A stretch of DNA of 37,032 nucleotides from Olavius algarvensis spirochete endosymbiont. GTDB lineage: Bacteria; Spirochaetota; Spirochaetia; DSM-2461. Location: contig UWYT01000065.1 of the NCBI GenBank assembly GCA_900608495.1, positions 1 through 37,032 on the forward strand. The letters run 5' to 3'. The stretch's first letter is position 1. Every line of letters begins with the position of its first letter. Below the pieces are notes generated by a model that ran no database searches, was not told the origin of the DNA, and saw nothing but the letters and a program-made list of their open reading frames with translations. The translations under genes were made by a program, and so were the position numbers. This document shows, one piece after another, positions 16,509-26,101 of the stretch.

Positions 16509-18206
16509 TTATCTCTCGCGAGGTAGACTATCCTTACCTGCAAGCTTTGCCCAGCTATCCCTCAAGCCGACAATTTGATTGAAAACGGGTCTACTGCCAT
16601 AATCGGCTGAATCGGCCACAAAATATCCAGTTCGCAGAAACTGAAATCGCTCTTCCGGTGCCGCATTTGCCAGAGATGGCTCAACTTTGGCGTTTCGAAT
16701 GATAGTTTCGGAATTTGGATTGGTATAATCTACCAGTTCTCTGCCCTCCTCCACCTTTGAGATATCCGGCAAGGTTATCAGATGATCATATAAGCGAATC
16801 TCCGCCTCTACGGCATCATTGCATGAAATCCAGTGCAAGGCTCCCTTGACTTTCTTGTTATCCGGCGACTGTCCACCCCTACTCCGTGGATTGTAGCTGC
16901 AAAGCAATTCCACGACTGCGCCATTTTCGTCGCGACGGGCTTCATCCACAGTAACAAGATAGGCATACTTGAGCCGTACTTCTCGTCCCGGGGCCATTCG
17001 GAACCATTTCTTTGACGCCTCATCCATGTAATCACTTCTTTCTACCCAAAGCTCCCCGGAAAAAGAAAGATTTCGATAGCCCAACTCCGGTTTATCCGGA
17101 TGGTTCTCGGCAACAAACTCTTCCACTCTGCCTTTCGGCCAATTAGTTATTGTCAGTTTCACCGGATTGAGAACCGCCATACGCCGCGGCGCACTTTGGT
17201 TGAGTTCTTCTCGAACGTGAAAATACAAGAACTCCGTATCGACCAGGCTGTTCGCCTTGCTAACTCCGATTTCCTCGATAAATCTCTTAATCGCGGATGC
17301 CGGAAATCCTCTCCGTCTCATGCCCCGCAAGGTTGGCATTCTGGGATCATCCCAGCCCCGCACATAATTCCCCTCCACCAATCTGTGCAGATGTCTTTTG
17401 CTTAGTACGGCATGAGTGAGATTCAGAGGAGCAAACTCATATTGACGCGGCCTGCAGGGTACTGATGCATTTTCAATAAACCAATCGTATACGGCACGAT
17501 GATTTTCGAACTCCAATGAGCAGAGAGAATGCGTGACACCTTCAATCGCGTCTTCATATCCATGCGCGAAATCGTACATCGGATATATGCTCCATTTTTT
17601 CCCCGTCTGATGATGAGACTCCTTTCTAATCCTATAAATTGCAGGATCGCGCATCAGGATATTCACATGGTTCATAGCAATTTTTGCGCGAAGAATGCAG
17701 GTGCCCTCTTCAAATTCTCCCGATTTCATTCTCTCCAGCAGACCGAGGTTTTCCTCAACACTACGATTACGATAGGGTGAATCCTTCCCTGGTCGGATTG
17801 GGGTACCACGATTTTCTATTATTTCCTCTGGACTCTGATTATCAACGTATGCCCTGCCGGTCTTAACCAGCTCGCAGGCCCACTCGTAGAACTGATCAAA
17901 ATAGGATGAAGCATAACGAGGCTCGCCATCCCATTCGAATCCCATCCAGCATATATCCTCTTTGATGGCGTTTACAAACTCTTTGTTCTCCCTCTCCGGA
18001 TTGGTGTCATCGTAGCGAAGCCGGCAGATGCCTCCAAATTCCCGTGCAATGGAGAAATTCAGAATAAATGCCTTGGCATGGCCAATGTGAAGATAGCCAT
18101 TCGGTTCCGGAGGAAAACGAGTAACAACCTTTTTCACACGCCCCGAATCTAAATCAGCCTTAACTATGGAACGGATAAAATCAACTTTCTGCGTTTTCAC
18201 GCTCAT
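16509..18206 (-). CDS. glnS: glutaminyl-tRNA synthetase
   Basis: A 565-aa class I synthetase that charges tRNA-Gln with glutamine in the cytoplasm. Signatures: FPPEPNGYLHIGHAKA with HIGH at 40-43; RYDDTNPERE; the GlnRS-specific DFAHGYEDAIEGVTHSLCSL-type block; VLSKRHLHRLV as the KMSKS equivalent; GWDDPRMPTLRGMRRRGFP. The C-terminal anticodon-binding beta-barrels follow, containing SYNPRSRGG. Length matches bacterial GlnRS. The ATG at 18206 is preferred over a GTG nine bases upstream because GGAAG precedes it and the product starts MSVKTQKVDF. Its presence means Gln-tRNA(Gln) can be made directly. It is convergent with the lemA operon, with 21 bases between. Confidence 0.97.
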   Translation of the reverse strand: MSVKTQKVDFIRSIVKADLDSGRVKKVVTRFPPEPNGYLHIGHAKAFILNFSIAREFGGICRLRYDDTNPERENKEFVNAIKEDICWMGFEWDGEPRYASSYFDQFYEWACELVKTGRAYVDNQSPEEIIENRGTPIRPGKDSPYRNRSVEENLGLLERMKSGEFEEGTCILRAKIAMNHVNILMRDPAIYRIRKESHHQTGKKWSIYPMYDFAHGYEDAIEGVTHSLCSLEFENHRAVYDWFIENASVPCRPRQYEFAPLNLTHAVLSKRHLHRLVEGNYVRGWDDPRMPTLRGMRRRGFPASAIKRFIEEIGVSKANSLVDTEFLYFHVREELNQSAPRRMAVLNPVKLTITNWPKGRVEEFVAENHPDKPELGYRNLSFSGELWVERSDYMDEASKKWFRMAPGREVRLKYAYLVTVDEARRDENGAVVELLCSYNPRSRGGQSPDNKKVKGALHWISCNDAVEAEIRLYDHLITLPDISKVEEGRELVDYTNPNSETIIRNAKVEPSLANAAPEERFQFLRTGYFVADSADYGSRPVFNQIVGLRDSWAKLAGKDSLPRER

Positions 18207-18326
18207 AACTTCCACTCGAATTTAAAGAATATATGGCTCGTCAAAGTTTGAGTCAACAAGTCAGTAGATGCATCTCCGCAAGGATTTCGATTTCCGCTAT
18301 CCAGAAACCTCCGGCTAACCGCCAAT

Positions 18327-18584
18327 CTAACCTTGTTTATCAGGATCTTCAATCAGTAATCCCTCGGATTCGAAGGTTCTTCTCAGCCAGGCATCGCCCT
18401 CCTCGCGCGAAGGGAAGGATCGACTTTGTACCGGCAGCCATCTGGTTGCAGGCGGCCCCGGAGCATGAGGCTCGCCCGCGCCTGCATGAAAGATCCACAA
18501 GCCACGGTTCTCATAAGGTTGCCAGGCTATATGAAACACATTGTCTAAATTCACATAGATGCCATCGTCGATTTCCAGAAACAC
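18327..18584 (-). CDS. small hypothetical protein
   Basis: A predicted 85-aa soluble protein with no recognised family. It opens MFLEIDDGIYVNLDNVFHIA and is rich in aromatic residues (WQPYENRGLWIFHAG). A charged, Pro-poor tail follows (FPSREEGDAWLRRTFES). The GTG at 18584 is chosen because GGAGG lies 8 bases upstream. Longer in-frame starts at 18599 (ATG) and 18653 (TTG) lack a ribosome-binding site. The pattern suggests a small beta-sheet fold with one helix, but the function is unknown. It lies 120 bases upstream of glnS on the same strand. Confidence 0.6.
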   Translation of the reverse strand: MFLEIDDGIYVNLDNVFHIAWQPYENRGLWIFHAGAGEPHAPGPPATRWLPVQSRSFPSREEGDAWLRRTFESEGLLIEDPDKQG

Positions 18585-19208
18585 AATTAGAACCTCCATC
18601 GAAAAACTCGGAAAGGTTGTCTGTGTAAGTCCTTTCTCACTGATCGTCTCCAAAACCAGTCATCTGTATAAATGTCAAAGAATCCCGCAGCTTTTCAACC
18701 ATTGATTTGTGCCAATGACTATCGACACTGCAAAAACAAAATATTCGCAGCCTTCCCATTATGAGTTTAGCAACAAATCCTGAGGCCTGGAGCGCAAACT
18801 TAGGATGCTGCATCATCCAAAAAAACATACCCGCGATACTGAGCGATTTCTTACGATCGAAAAACTACAGCCTATCCCAGGGCATTCTTCAATCGCAATT
18901 CATGCAATATCTTGAAATTTTTCGGCACAGTTCGCCTTAACGGCCGGTTCTCGATAGGTTCAGGATGAATCCTTGAAAATCTGTGCCAATCCGGCCCCCT
19001 GGAAAAGCTCGGAAGCTTCTCATCATCCAGTTACCGGGACTCATTGTTGCTCTTTGCCGACAAATATGCTTAATGCATGTTCTTGAGAATCGCCCTGATG
19101 CCTCCCGTATTTCAAAACTCATTGAAATTCAGGTAAAAAACAAAGAGCGGTTTCTCACCCGGCGTTCCACTGACGGGCAGAAAGACGCTGTGACGCCATC
19201 ATCGTCAG
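18585..19208. other. gap without a recognisable gene
   Basis: 624 bases between two minus-strand genes. Two short minus-strand frames are open (63 codons at 18637-18828; 61 codons at 18937-19122), but neither has a ribosome-binding site or a recognised family. The first, containing HPKFALQASGFVAKLIMG, looks protein-like and could be a remnant. No tRNA cloverleaf or terminator was seen. Confidence 0.5.
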
Positions 19209-19823
19209 TTATTCGTCTTCTCGGGTTAGTTGCATTAAAACCAATCGGTCGGCATCGAGCTTTGCCTTAAACATATTGAATTCTATCAGTGTTCGATTGA
19301 GCTCCACCCTGTTGGAAAAAACGCCATAATCATCCATAAGTATCTCGCCAAGAAGTCGAAAGCTTTTTCGAAGACTCGTCTTTTGTTCCAAATCCTGAGT
19401 GTTAAGGGCCTTTGCCAGAATAGCGTGATTTATTTTTCGCTTATCAATTAGGAATTGACCAAAAAGTTTGCGATTATCCGGTTCCTCCATTGGCGTCTGC
19501 GTCTTTTTGGAATCCGGTGACGTTGGTTTTTTTTGGGGAATTGGCGGCAACTGATCTTTAATATTGAGCGCCTCTTTTCGCGCCATGATTGCAGCCTTAA
19601 CTTTCTCAAAATCCACCAATGCACTGTTTAATTCCATCCTGTTTCGAAACACCTTGAAATCGTCCAGGAGTATCTGACCCAACAAGCGGGGCGACCCTCG
19701 GAGTATATTGCTTTTTTCCTTGTTCTGGATTTCCAGTGCAGCCTCCAAAACCTCAGGTTTTAATCGTCCTTTGCGAACCAGCCATTCACCGAAAACTGCT
19801 CGTTCACTAAAAGTTGCGCTCAT
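19209..19823 (-). CDS. tandemly duplicated MshEN/GspE-N-like protein
   Basis: A 204-aa soluble protein built of two copies of one roughly 70-residue unit (about 10-79 and 119-189) joined by a Pro/Lys/Thr linker (91-117). The copies align at a constant offset of 110 residues with no gaps. Examples are FGEWLVRKGRLKPEVLEAAL against FGQFLIDKRKINHAILAKAL, and RLLGQILLDDFKVF against RLLGEILMDDYGVF, each followed by xNRxELNxxL. Each unit holds two half-motifs of the x-LG-x-x-LL-x-x-x-x-L-x(4)-L-x-x-AL-x-x-Q kind, as in the N-terminal domains of GspE/PilB/MshE ATPases. In MshE those bind cyclic di-GMP. No ATPase domain follows. The ATG start overlaps the upstream stop by 4 bp (ATGA). A c-di-GMP adaptor role is inferred. 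Confidence 0.75.
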   Translation of the reverse strand: MSATFSERAVFGEWLVRKGRLKPEVLEAALEIQNKEKSNILRGSPRLLGQILLDDFKVFRNRMELNSALVDFEKVKAAIMARKEALNIKDQLPPIPQKKPTSPDSKKTQTPMEEPDNRKLFGQFLIDKRKINHAILAKALNTQDLEQKTSLRKSFRLLGEILMDDYGVFSNRVELNRTLIEFNMFKAKLDADRLVLMQLTREDE

Positions 19824-20197
19824 GAATCACCAGTTTTCCCCAGATAACGTTCTAAAATGATGTCGTAATCATCCCTCCCTGCCTCCAGCTCTCTTTTCAG
19901 TTTTTCGAACTGTTCCTCATCAAGTCGCTCCAAGGCATCTTTACTCCATTTCTCCAATGAACGGCGCAACTTGGGATCTGTCAGAACATCCCCGAGATCC
20001 TTCAGCATCTTCCCCGTTTTTTCTCCCAGGGCTCGACCGGTATCCTCAATCGCCTCTTTGGGAATGGAGTCCAAATCGACACCGGTTGAGCTTTCAATTG
20101 CTCGTATAATTCTTTCTTTTTTTGCTGGGTCTGACAAAATCGACACCAATATCGCAATCCCACCGATTAAGACGATGAACAGGAAAATTTTTCTCAA
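19820..20197 (-). CDS. membrane-anchored hypothetical protein
   Basis: A protein of about 125 aa: a short basic N-terminus, one TM helix (IFLFIVLIGGIAILVSIL), then a soluble, strongly charged helical region. That region contains ERIIRAIESSTGVDLDSIP and DALERLDEEQFEKLKREL and looks like a coiled coil or helical bundle. No family is recognised. A TTG at 20197 is used because a GGGGGG stretch lies about 9 bases upstream and the protein then starts at the membrane anchor. A TTG at 20221 would add eight residues but has no ribosome-binding site. The stop overlaps the start of the MshEN-like gene, so the two products are probably made together and may interact. It lies 75 bases after valS. Confidence 0.65.
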   Translation of the reverse strand: MRKIFLFIVLIGGIAILVSILSDPAKKERIIRAIESSTGVDLDSIPKEAIEDTGRALGEKTGKMLKDLGDVLTDPKLRRSLEKWSKDALERLDEEQFEKLKRELEAGRDDYDIILERYLGKTGDS

Positions 20198-20272
20198 GAA
20201 TCTAAACCCCCCGCAATTCAATTCGCGAAATCATCTTAGCCATGAGGTATCAACACCGCTCCTGGCACCTTT

Positions 20273-22954
20273 CTACCTCACCCGCTTTTTTCCTTCGAGA
20301 GCCTCCAGATATTCGACACTCCTTCGTTCCGTATCCTGCATCCAGACTAATTTCAACCGTTCCTTATCCACAACATCCGCAGGCGCTTTTGATACAAAAT
20401 TCTTATCCAACAGCTTATTTTTCTTCATCACAATTAGTTTTTTCGTTTTGTCGAGAGACACTCGAAATCTGGAGATAGCGGCGTTCACATCAATCAAATC
20501 ACAGATAAAAACATGTGCCGTAAAGCCAGAACCGACAACCGCCACAGATCCATCCAGGGACTCTCCATTTTGCGATACGGCCAAATCATCAGAGCATGAG
20601 AGCATAGCAGCAACATCCCGGAATTCTTCCATCGCTCCCAGAACTTCCCTGGAGGCATCGATTCTCACTTTGGCGATCGTCGAAGAAGATATCGAGAATT
20701 CACTCCGGAGAGTGCGAATGCTGCTAACTATGTCCTTCAAGATGTTAAATGCCTTCTCTGCATCCTCATCTTCTCTTGTTGTATTTGTCTTTGGATACTC
20801 CGTAACAATCAACGCCTCCTTTCTATCGGGCAGCTTCCCCCATATCTCCTCCGTAATGAACGGAAGGAAAGGATGCAATAGTTTAAGTGATTCCTCCAGC
20901 ATATACACAAGCAGGGTAACAGTTCGATTCTTCTCCTCCCTAGAGCCCTTATACAGTCCGAGTTTCGCGCATTCCACATACCAATCGCAGTAATCATTCC
21001 AGAAATACTCGTACACCGCATGGGCCATGTCGTCAAATCGATAAGTCACCATAGCCTCCTCTACTAAGCCAACAGCATTGTTGAAGCGATGAACAATCCA
21101 ACGATCGACAGTATTCATTTCGACTTTTTCGAGGTTTACAAAACTTCTCCCTTCCAGATTCATAAGAACAAAGCGAGCGGCATTCCAAATTTTGTTAGCG
21201 AATCTCGAACCTATTCTGTTGGTATCCATATCCATCAGAATATCCTCTCCCTGTGCCGATATATAAGCCAGGGTGAATTTCATCGCATCCGCGCCATAGA
21301 CAGCCACCACCTCCAAAGGATCAATACCATTCCCCAGGCTCTTAGACATCTTCCTGCCTTGTTTATCTCTGAACAAACCCGTAATGTAAATCTCCCGAAA
21401 CGGAACCTTCCCCGTGAATTCCAAACTCGCCATAATCATCCGAGCCACCCAGAAAAAAATGATATCGTAAGCGGTAACAAGGCTCGTAGTAGGGAAAAAA
21501 TGCTGCAAGTCATCAGACTCAAGCGGCCAGTCGAAAACGCTGAAAGGCCAGAGCCAGGAAGAAAACCAGGTATCTAGAACATCCTCATCTCTTTCCAAAT
21601 CCATACAGCCGCATTTGGGACAAGAGGAAGGATCGGTGCGGAGCACAAGGAGTTCACCGCATTTTTTGCAAAGCCAGGCGGGAATTCGATGACCCCACCA
21701 TATCTGCCGACTTATACACCAGTCTCGAATGTTCTCCAACCAATGCCGATAAGTATTCTCCCACTTCCTCGGGAAGAAAACCATTTCTCCCCTCTTCCAG
21801 GATTCCAAGGCTTTTTTTGCCAGCGGCGCCATTTTCACGAACCACTGATTCGAAAGAAAGGGCTCAACTACCGTATAACAGCGATAACAATGACCAACCT
21901 GGTGACGATACTCTTTGGAATCCACAAGTGCACCCTCTTTTTCCAAGCGTCGAGTTGTAAGCCGTCTGGCCTCGGCCACAGGATGCCCTTGAACAAACTC
22001 CGGCGCCGCCTCATTCATATTCCCAAGCTCATCAATTACGCGAATTCGTTCCAAGTCATGCCGTTTTCCAATTTCAAAATCATTCATATCATGGGCTGGT
22101 GTAATCTTCAGTGCCCCGGAGCCAAATTCCACATCCACATAGGAATCCGCAATAATTGGAATTTGTCTCCCGATAATCGGTATTTGAACCTTTCTACCAA
22201 TAAGACCGCCATAGCGCCGATCGTTCGGATTTACTGCAACCGCTACATCGCCGAACATAGTTTCCGGCCTGGTTGTTTGAACGCTAATGCCTCTAATTTC
22301 TATCCCATCCTGCTCTATGAGACTCTCCCCATCGGAAAACGCATAAAAAATCTCCCACAACCTACCCTCCTCCTCTTCATGTTCAACCTCATCGTCCGAC
22401 AGGGCTGTGCCACACGAAGTACACCAATTCACAAGATACTCACCCCGATACAATAAATCCCGTTCCCAAAGATTTACAAAGGCTTCACGAACCGCACGCG
22501 AATAGCCCTCATCCATAGTAAAGCGCTCCCTTTCCCAATCACAAGACACCCCGATACTCTCTAACTGCTTCTTGATAATCCTATGATGCTCATCCTTAAC
22601 CTTCCAAGTCTCCTTGATGAATTCCTCCCTATCCAAATCCACTCGTTCGACTCCCCGCTCTTTCAATCTCCGTTCAACCACATTGTGAGTCGCAATACCA
22701 GCATGATCCGTTCCGGGAACCCAAAGAGTCTCACGTCCCTGCATTCGCCAGTATCGAATCAGGATATCCTGCAGCGCACAATTCAACCCGTGCCCCATGT
22801 GCAAATCACCGGTAACATTGGGCGGCGGAATCACAATGACAAAATTCCCATCCCCTGCACGAGGCGAAAAATATCCTGCATTCTTCCACATATGGTAGAT
22901 TCTCTCTTCAAAATCCTCAGGATTATAAGATTTCCGCAGCTTAATCGCTTCCAT
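20273..22954 (-). CDS. valS: valyl-tRNA synthetase
   Basis: An 893-aa class I synthetase that charges tRNA-Val and edits mischarged threonine. Signatures in order: PPPNVTGDLHMGHGLN with HMGH at 52-55; the editing domain with TTRPETMFGDVAVAVNP; NWCTSCGTALSDDEVEH; a Cys-x2-Cys ribbon pair (CKKC and CPKC) before DEDVLDTWFSS; GRKMSKSLGNGIDP as the KMSKS loop; the anticodon domain; and a C-terminal Lys/Glu-rich coiled arm. Length is normal. Two ATGs have plausible ribosome-binding sites: 22954 (GGAGA, 7 bases) and 22969 (GGAG, 7 bases). The shorter form matches usual ValRS N-termini. Confidence 0.97.
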   Translation of the reverse strand: MEAIKLRKSYNPEDFEERIYHMWKNAGYFSPRAGDGNFVIVIPPPNVTGDLHMGHGLNCALQDILIRYWRMQGRETLWVPGTDHAGIATHNVVERRLKERGVERVDLDREEFIKETWKVKDEHHRIIKKQLESIGVSCDWERERFTMDEGYSRAVREAFVNLWERDLLYRGEYLVNWCTSCGTALSDDEVEHEEEEGRLWEIFYAFSDGESLIEQDGIEIRGISVQTTRPETMFGDVAVAVNPNDRRYGGLIGRKVQIPIIGRQIPIIADSYVDVEFGSGALKITPAHDMNDFEIGKRHDLERIRVIDELGNMNEAAPEFVQGHPVAEARRLTTRRLEKEGALVDSKEYRHQVGHCYRCYTVVEPFLSNQWFVKMAPLAKKALESWKRGEMVFFPRKWENTYRHWLENIRDWCISRQIWWGHRIPAWLCKKCGELLVLRTDPSSCPKCGCMDLERDEDVLDTWFSSWLWPFSVFDWPLESDDLQHFFPTTSLVTAYDIIFFWVARMIMASLEFTGKVPFREIYITGLFRDKQGRKMSKSLGNGIDPLEVVAVYGADAMKFTLAYISAQGEDILMDMDTNRIGSRFANKIWNAARFVLMNLEGRSFVNLEKVEMNTVDRWIVHRFNNAVGLVEEAMVTYRFDDMAHAVYEYFWNDYCDWYVECAKLGLYKGSREEKNRTVTLLVYMLEESLKLLHPFLPFITEEIWGKLPDRKEALIVTEYPKTNTTREDEDAEKAFNILKDIVSSIRTLRSEFSISSSTIAKVRIDASREVLGAMEEFRDVAAMLSCSDDLAVSQNGESLDGSVAVVGSGFTAHVFICDLIDVNAAISRFRVSLDKTKKLIVMKKNKLLDKNFVSKAPADVVDKERLKLVWMQDTERRSVEYLEALEGKKRVR

Positions 22955-23346
22955 AGCAATATCTCCCATAAATATACTCCGGCAATACTAACTCAGGCAT
23001 CCTATCAGAACCAGATGCCAAGAAAGCAAGCCATGGTTGGAAGCACCTCAGTCTCCACCGTTTCGATATCATCAAAACAAAGCACTACTTCTAATGACAA
23101 TGAGAAATAAGCATAGCACTTAAAAAATGAATAATCTCAAGCGAAGAGTTCAAGTTTCGAGTTCCACATGCTCCCTATCGACTTCCAAGTCGCTGCAAGC
23201 CGCGGGAATCACACTGTAGCGAATGAGCAGCGACAGGCGCGCCTGGCATCTACACCAAACAGACAGCGGCGTATAAGCAGGCAGCTATCGGAATTCCGAC
23301 GCTTCAACCCCTGCGTTTTCAGCTAGTCTCACACTTGAACCGCTCC
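22955..23346. other. valS upstream gap with two perfect dyads
   Basis: 392 bases between the cyclic-nucleotide regulator stop and valS. It contains two perfect dyads: CGACTT-CC-AAGTCG (23179-23192) and TCGGAATTCCGA (23288-23299). The spacers are too short for stable RNA hairpins, so if functional they would act as DNA sites. No T-box leader, tRNA or coding frame with a ribosome-binding site was found. No convincing valS promoter could be assigned. Confidence 0.4.
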
Positions 23347-24573
23347 CTATTGGCGAGCGCGCTCCCTACGAGATTCTCTGCGAATCTCCATCTTCTTATA
23401 ATAATCTGCGGATTTCTTTATTAGAGAAATATCCGGACAATAAATCTTGTTATCGACAATCGAGAGATCCTTTCTTTCAAGTAAAGTCGTTATCGCGCCG
23501 CGTCCCGCATCTTTTGCCAATCCCAGCATGTTAATAAGCTCGTTCGGTCCAAAACCAAAAGTATGGGCCTGGCGAGAAGATATATCCTTCCTCTCCTTTT
23601 CAAGCTCCAGCAACAGGCTGTCATACAAGCGGCCGATGGGGTCTTCTATCAGGGTATTTCGAAGCTGGCGATTCAAATTCCATATCCTTTCGGCTAACGA
23701 AGAAGTGAGTCTGGAAATCATTTTGGGCTGTTCCACCACCATACCCTTGAAGTTCGCCCGATTAACAGCCATGATAATCGAGTCTTCGTGGGCAATAGCC
23801 GATGCACTTCGCGGCTTATTCTCAAGTAGAGCCATTTCACCAAAAATATCGCCCGACTTCAGCAATGCCAACAACACCTCATTGTTATTGACAATCTTCG
23901 TAATTCGAATACTCCCCTTCTGGATAATGAAAAGTTCAGGACCGCCTTCACCCTCCGCGAACAGCATAGTGTTCTTTGGATATCGACGAATAAACTGAGA
24001 CGTATCGGGATTGAGATTGGCCGTTTTCGCATACGGTTTTATTTTCGCCATCCTCTGACTTGCAAGTTCTACATTTGAACCGTTGGGATTGGCTTCGCAA
24101 TACTTGTAGTAAGCATAATAAGCCTGATTGAACTGACTCTGTTTCGCGTAGTATTCGGCCACATGGAATAGATGTCTTTCATCAACCTCTGCGGAACTTT
24201 TGAATGTCAAGCGGGTAAGGGCTTGATCTAACTGACGAACCTGACGTGAGAATCCGTTGATAATCTTCATAGCCACTGGCGTGTTTCGCTTTATCAAGAG
24301 AGAGTATTGGTCGGATCGAACAGTAATCAAAGTGCAATCATCCAGGGCAACGGCATTGTCGATGTGATTGTGGCTGCTCATCGTGGACACAACACCGAAG
24401 AAATCACCGGGTTTGAGAATGGACTCATCTTCCTCCTCTGGAATTTTTAAGTCTTTCTCAATTCTCACCCTGCCGGAGCGTATTATATAAAACAGCTTCG
24501 CGTTTTTTCCTTCAATGGTGATATAGGCACCCTTATTGTAAGCGACCAGGCCCAATTGTAAGGGATTACTCAT
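23347..24573 (-). CDS. dual cyclic-nucleotide-binding transcriptional regulator (Crp-like)
   Basis: A 408-aa cytoplasmic protein with four parts. cNMP-like domain 1 spans about 1-115. A TPR-like helical linker spans about 131-180 (AEYYAKQSQFNQAYYAYYKY). cNMP-binding domain 2 spans about 193-300. A C-terminal Crp-type winged helix spans about 335-385 (ELINMLGLAKDAGRGAITTL, then IVDNKIYCPD). Domain 2 has an intact phosphate-binding cassette, FGEMALLENKPRSASA (244-259). Domain 1 has FFGVVSTMSSHNHIDN in the same place, without the Glu and Arg that hold the cyclic phosphate. So one ligand per chain is expected. The ATG at 24573 has GGAG 6 bases upstream; the ATG at 24597 lacks one. DNA binding is inferred from the winged-helix pattern. 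The adenylate cyclase at 34824 is a possible source of ligand. Confidence 0.85.
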   Translation of the reverse strand: MSNPLQLGLVAYNKGAYITIEGKNAKLFYIIRSGRVRIEKDLKIPEEEDESILKPGDFFGVVSTMSSHNHIDNAVALDDCTLITVRSDQYSLLIKRNTPVAMKIINGFSRQVRQLDQALTRLTFKSSAEVDERHLFHVAEYYAKQSQFNQAYYAYYKYCEANPNGSNVELASQRMAKIKPYAKTANLNPDTSQFIRRYPKNTMLFAEGEGGPELFIIQKGSIRITKIVNNNEVLLALLKSGDIFGEMALLENKPRSASAIAHEDSIIMAVNRANFKGMVVEQPKMISRLTSSLAERIWNLNRQLRNTLIEDPIGRLYDSLLLELEKERKDISSRQAHTFGFGPNELINMLGLAKDAGRGAITTLLERKDLSIVDNKIYCPDISLIKKSADYYKKMEIRRESRRERARQ

Positions 24574-24737
24574 AGCAACTCCAAAAAGTACCTGCATAAA
24601 AGCGGATGCACCCTGGACACAAAACTCTTTGATTCATACATGGACAAACACCGTCAAAACCCCGCGAAATCCAAATCTCACAACCATTCTAAGGATCAAC
24701 TGTCGGCACCGTCAAGCAATTAGCAATTTCAGCTTCT

Positions 24738-26030
24738 CTAATACACAGGAAAACGATTACACAACTCCTTCACCTTGCCGGCTAACACTCCAAGCTTAAC
24801 CTCATCTCCATTGGATTTTAACGCTTCAGCAATATAGGATGCCACTTCCGGCATATGGGCTTCCCCAAGTCCCCTGCTGGTAATGGCCGCCGTTCCCACT
24901 CTGATGCCTGAGGTAATACCAGGCGGTTTCGGATCGTAGGGAATCATATTCTTGTTCACAGTTATGCCGGCAATATCCAGCCATTTCTCCGCCTTTCTGC
25001 CACTGACATTCATGGAACTCAAGTCCACCAGCATCAGATGATTGTCCGTACCACCCGAAACAAGTCGCAGCCCGTTTTCAACGAGATGGCTGGCCAGGGT
25101 ACTGGCGTTACTCTTCACCGACTTCTGATAGGTTTTGAAGTTATCTCCCAGTGCCTCATTAAAAGAGGCAGCCTTTGCTGCAATAATATGCGGTAGAGGA
25201 CCTCCCTGGAGCCCGGGGAAAACTACGCTGTCGACGATTTCTCCTAAATTTTTGACTTTCCCCGACTGTTTTGCGGTAATACCCATGTCGTTATCGAGAA
25301 GCTTGCCGATTAAAATCAAGCCGCCCCTGGGGCCGCGAAGAGTTTTATGGGTGGTGCACGTGGTAATATGAGAATGAGGCACTGGAGACGGATGTTCGCC
25401 TACGGCCACCAACCCCGCGATATGGGCCATATCGGACACCAGCAGGGCGCCCGCCTCATCAGCTATCTCTCGGAATTTCTTGAAATTCAATGTGCGAGGA
25501 TAGGCCGACGCGCCGGCTACAATAATCCGCGGTTGATGTTTAAGAGCCAATTCGCGCAGATTATCATAATCGATTGTCTCGCTATCCCTGCCAACCCCAT
25601 AACTAACGATATTGTAGTCGATTCCCGAGAAGCTAACCGCCGATCCATGACTAAGATGTCCACCCTGGGAAAGTTCCATGCTCAGAATGGTATCGCCATG
25701 CTTCATCAACGCTCGATAGGCGGCCATATTGGCACCGCTGCCGCAATGCGGTTGAACATTTGCGTATTCCGCGCCGAAAAGCTGTTTGGCTCTCTCTCTT
25801 GCGAGGTTCTCAACTATGTCCACATACTCGCAGCCGCCATAATAACGTTTAGACGGATACCCCTCGGCATACTTGTTTGTAAGTATCGAACCTGCTGCCT
25901 CAAGTACAGCTTGCGATACGTAGTTCTCCGAGGCAATCAACTCCAAACAGTTCTGCTGACGGGAGAGCTCCAGCAATATGGCCGCATTTAATTCCGAGTC
26001 CGATTCAACCAGATGTCGTCTATCAAGCAA
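24738..26030 (-). CDS. glyA: serine hydroxymethyltransferase
   Basis: A 430-aa PLP enzyme that converts serine and tetrahydrofolate to glycine and 5,10-methylene-THF in the cytoplasm. Signatures: [39 protein letters not shown]; the PLP-lysine motif [27 protein letters not shown]; and [16 protein letters not shown] near the C-terminus. Length is standard. The start is TTG, with GGAG 7 bases upstream; no in-frame ATG is available before the conserved region. It begins 71 bases after the stop of the TIG/transglutaminase-like gene on the same strand, so readthrough is possible. Confidence 0.97.
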   Translation of the reverse strand: MLDRRHLVESDSELNAAILLELSRQQNCLELIASENYVSQAVLEAAGSILTNKYAEGYPSKRYYGGCEYVDIVENLARERAKQLFGAEYANVQPHCGSGANMAAYRALMKHGDTILSMELSQGGHLSHGSAVSFSGIDYNIVSYGVGRDSETIDYDNLRELALKHQPRIIVAGASAYPRTLNFKKFREIADEAGALLVSDMAHIAGLVAVGEHPSPVPHSHITTCTTHKTLRGPRGGLILIGKLLDNDMGITAKQSGKVKNLGEIVDSVVFPGLQGGPLPHIIAAKAASFNEALGDNFKTYQKSVKSNASTLASHLVENGLRLVSGGTDNHLMLVDLSSMNVSGRKAEKWLDIAGITVNKNMIPYDPKPPGITSGIRVGTAAITSRGLGEAHMPEVASYIAEALKSNGDEVKLGVLAGKVKELCNRFPVY

Positions 26031-26101
26031 GTCATTTCTCCATTTCCAAGTATATCGCGGGACAGGATAGCCTGCGAGAGTTCTGCTTGCAAGTAGTAGA
26101 T

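Noticed and set aside
18637-18828. 63-codon minus-strand frame with a protein-like stretch (HPKFALQASGFVAKLIMG)
   Set aside because: No ribosome-binding site, no recognised family, and stops close by in all frames. It may be a remnant, but I cannot support a gene.
19971-20993. 340-codon plus-strand frame across the 3' half of valS and the membrane-anchored gene
   Set aside because: Ser/Arg-rich antisense shadow of well-supported genes; it has no domain and no ribosome-binding site.
23130-23346. Possible tRNA because of GTTCAAGTTTCGAGTTCC-like text
   Set aside because: No paired T-arm, acceptor stem or anticodon loop can be drawn on either strand.
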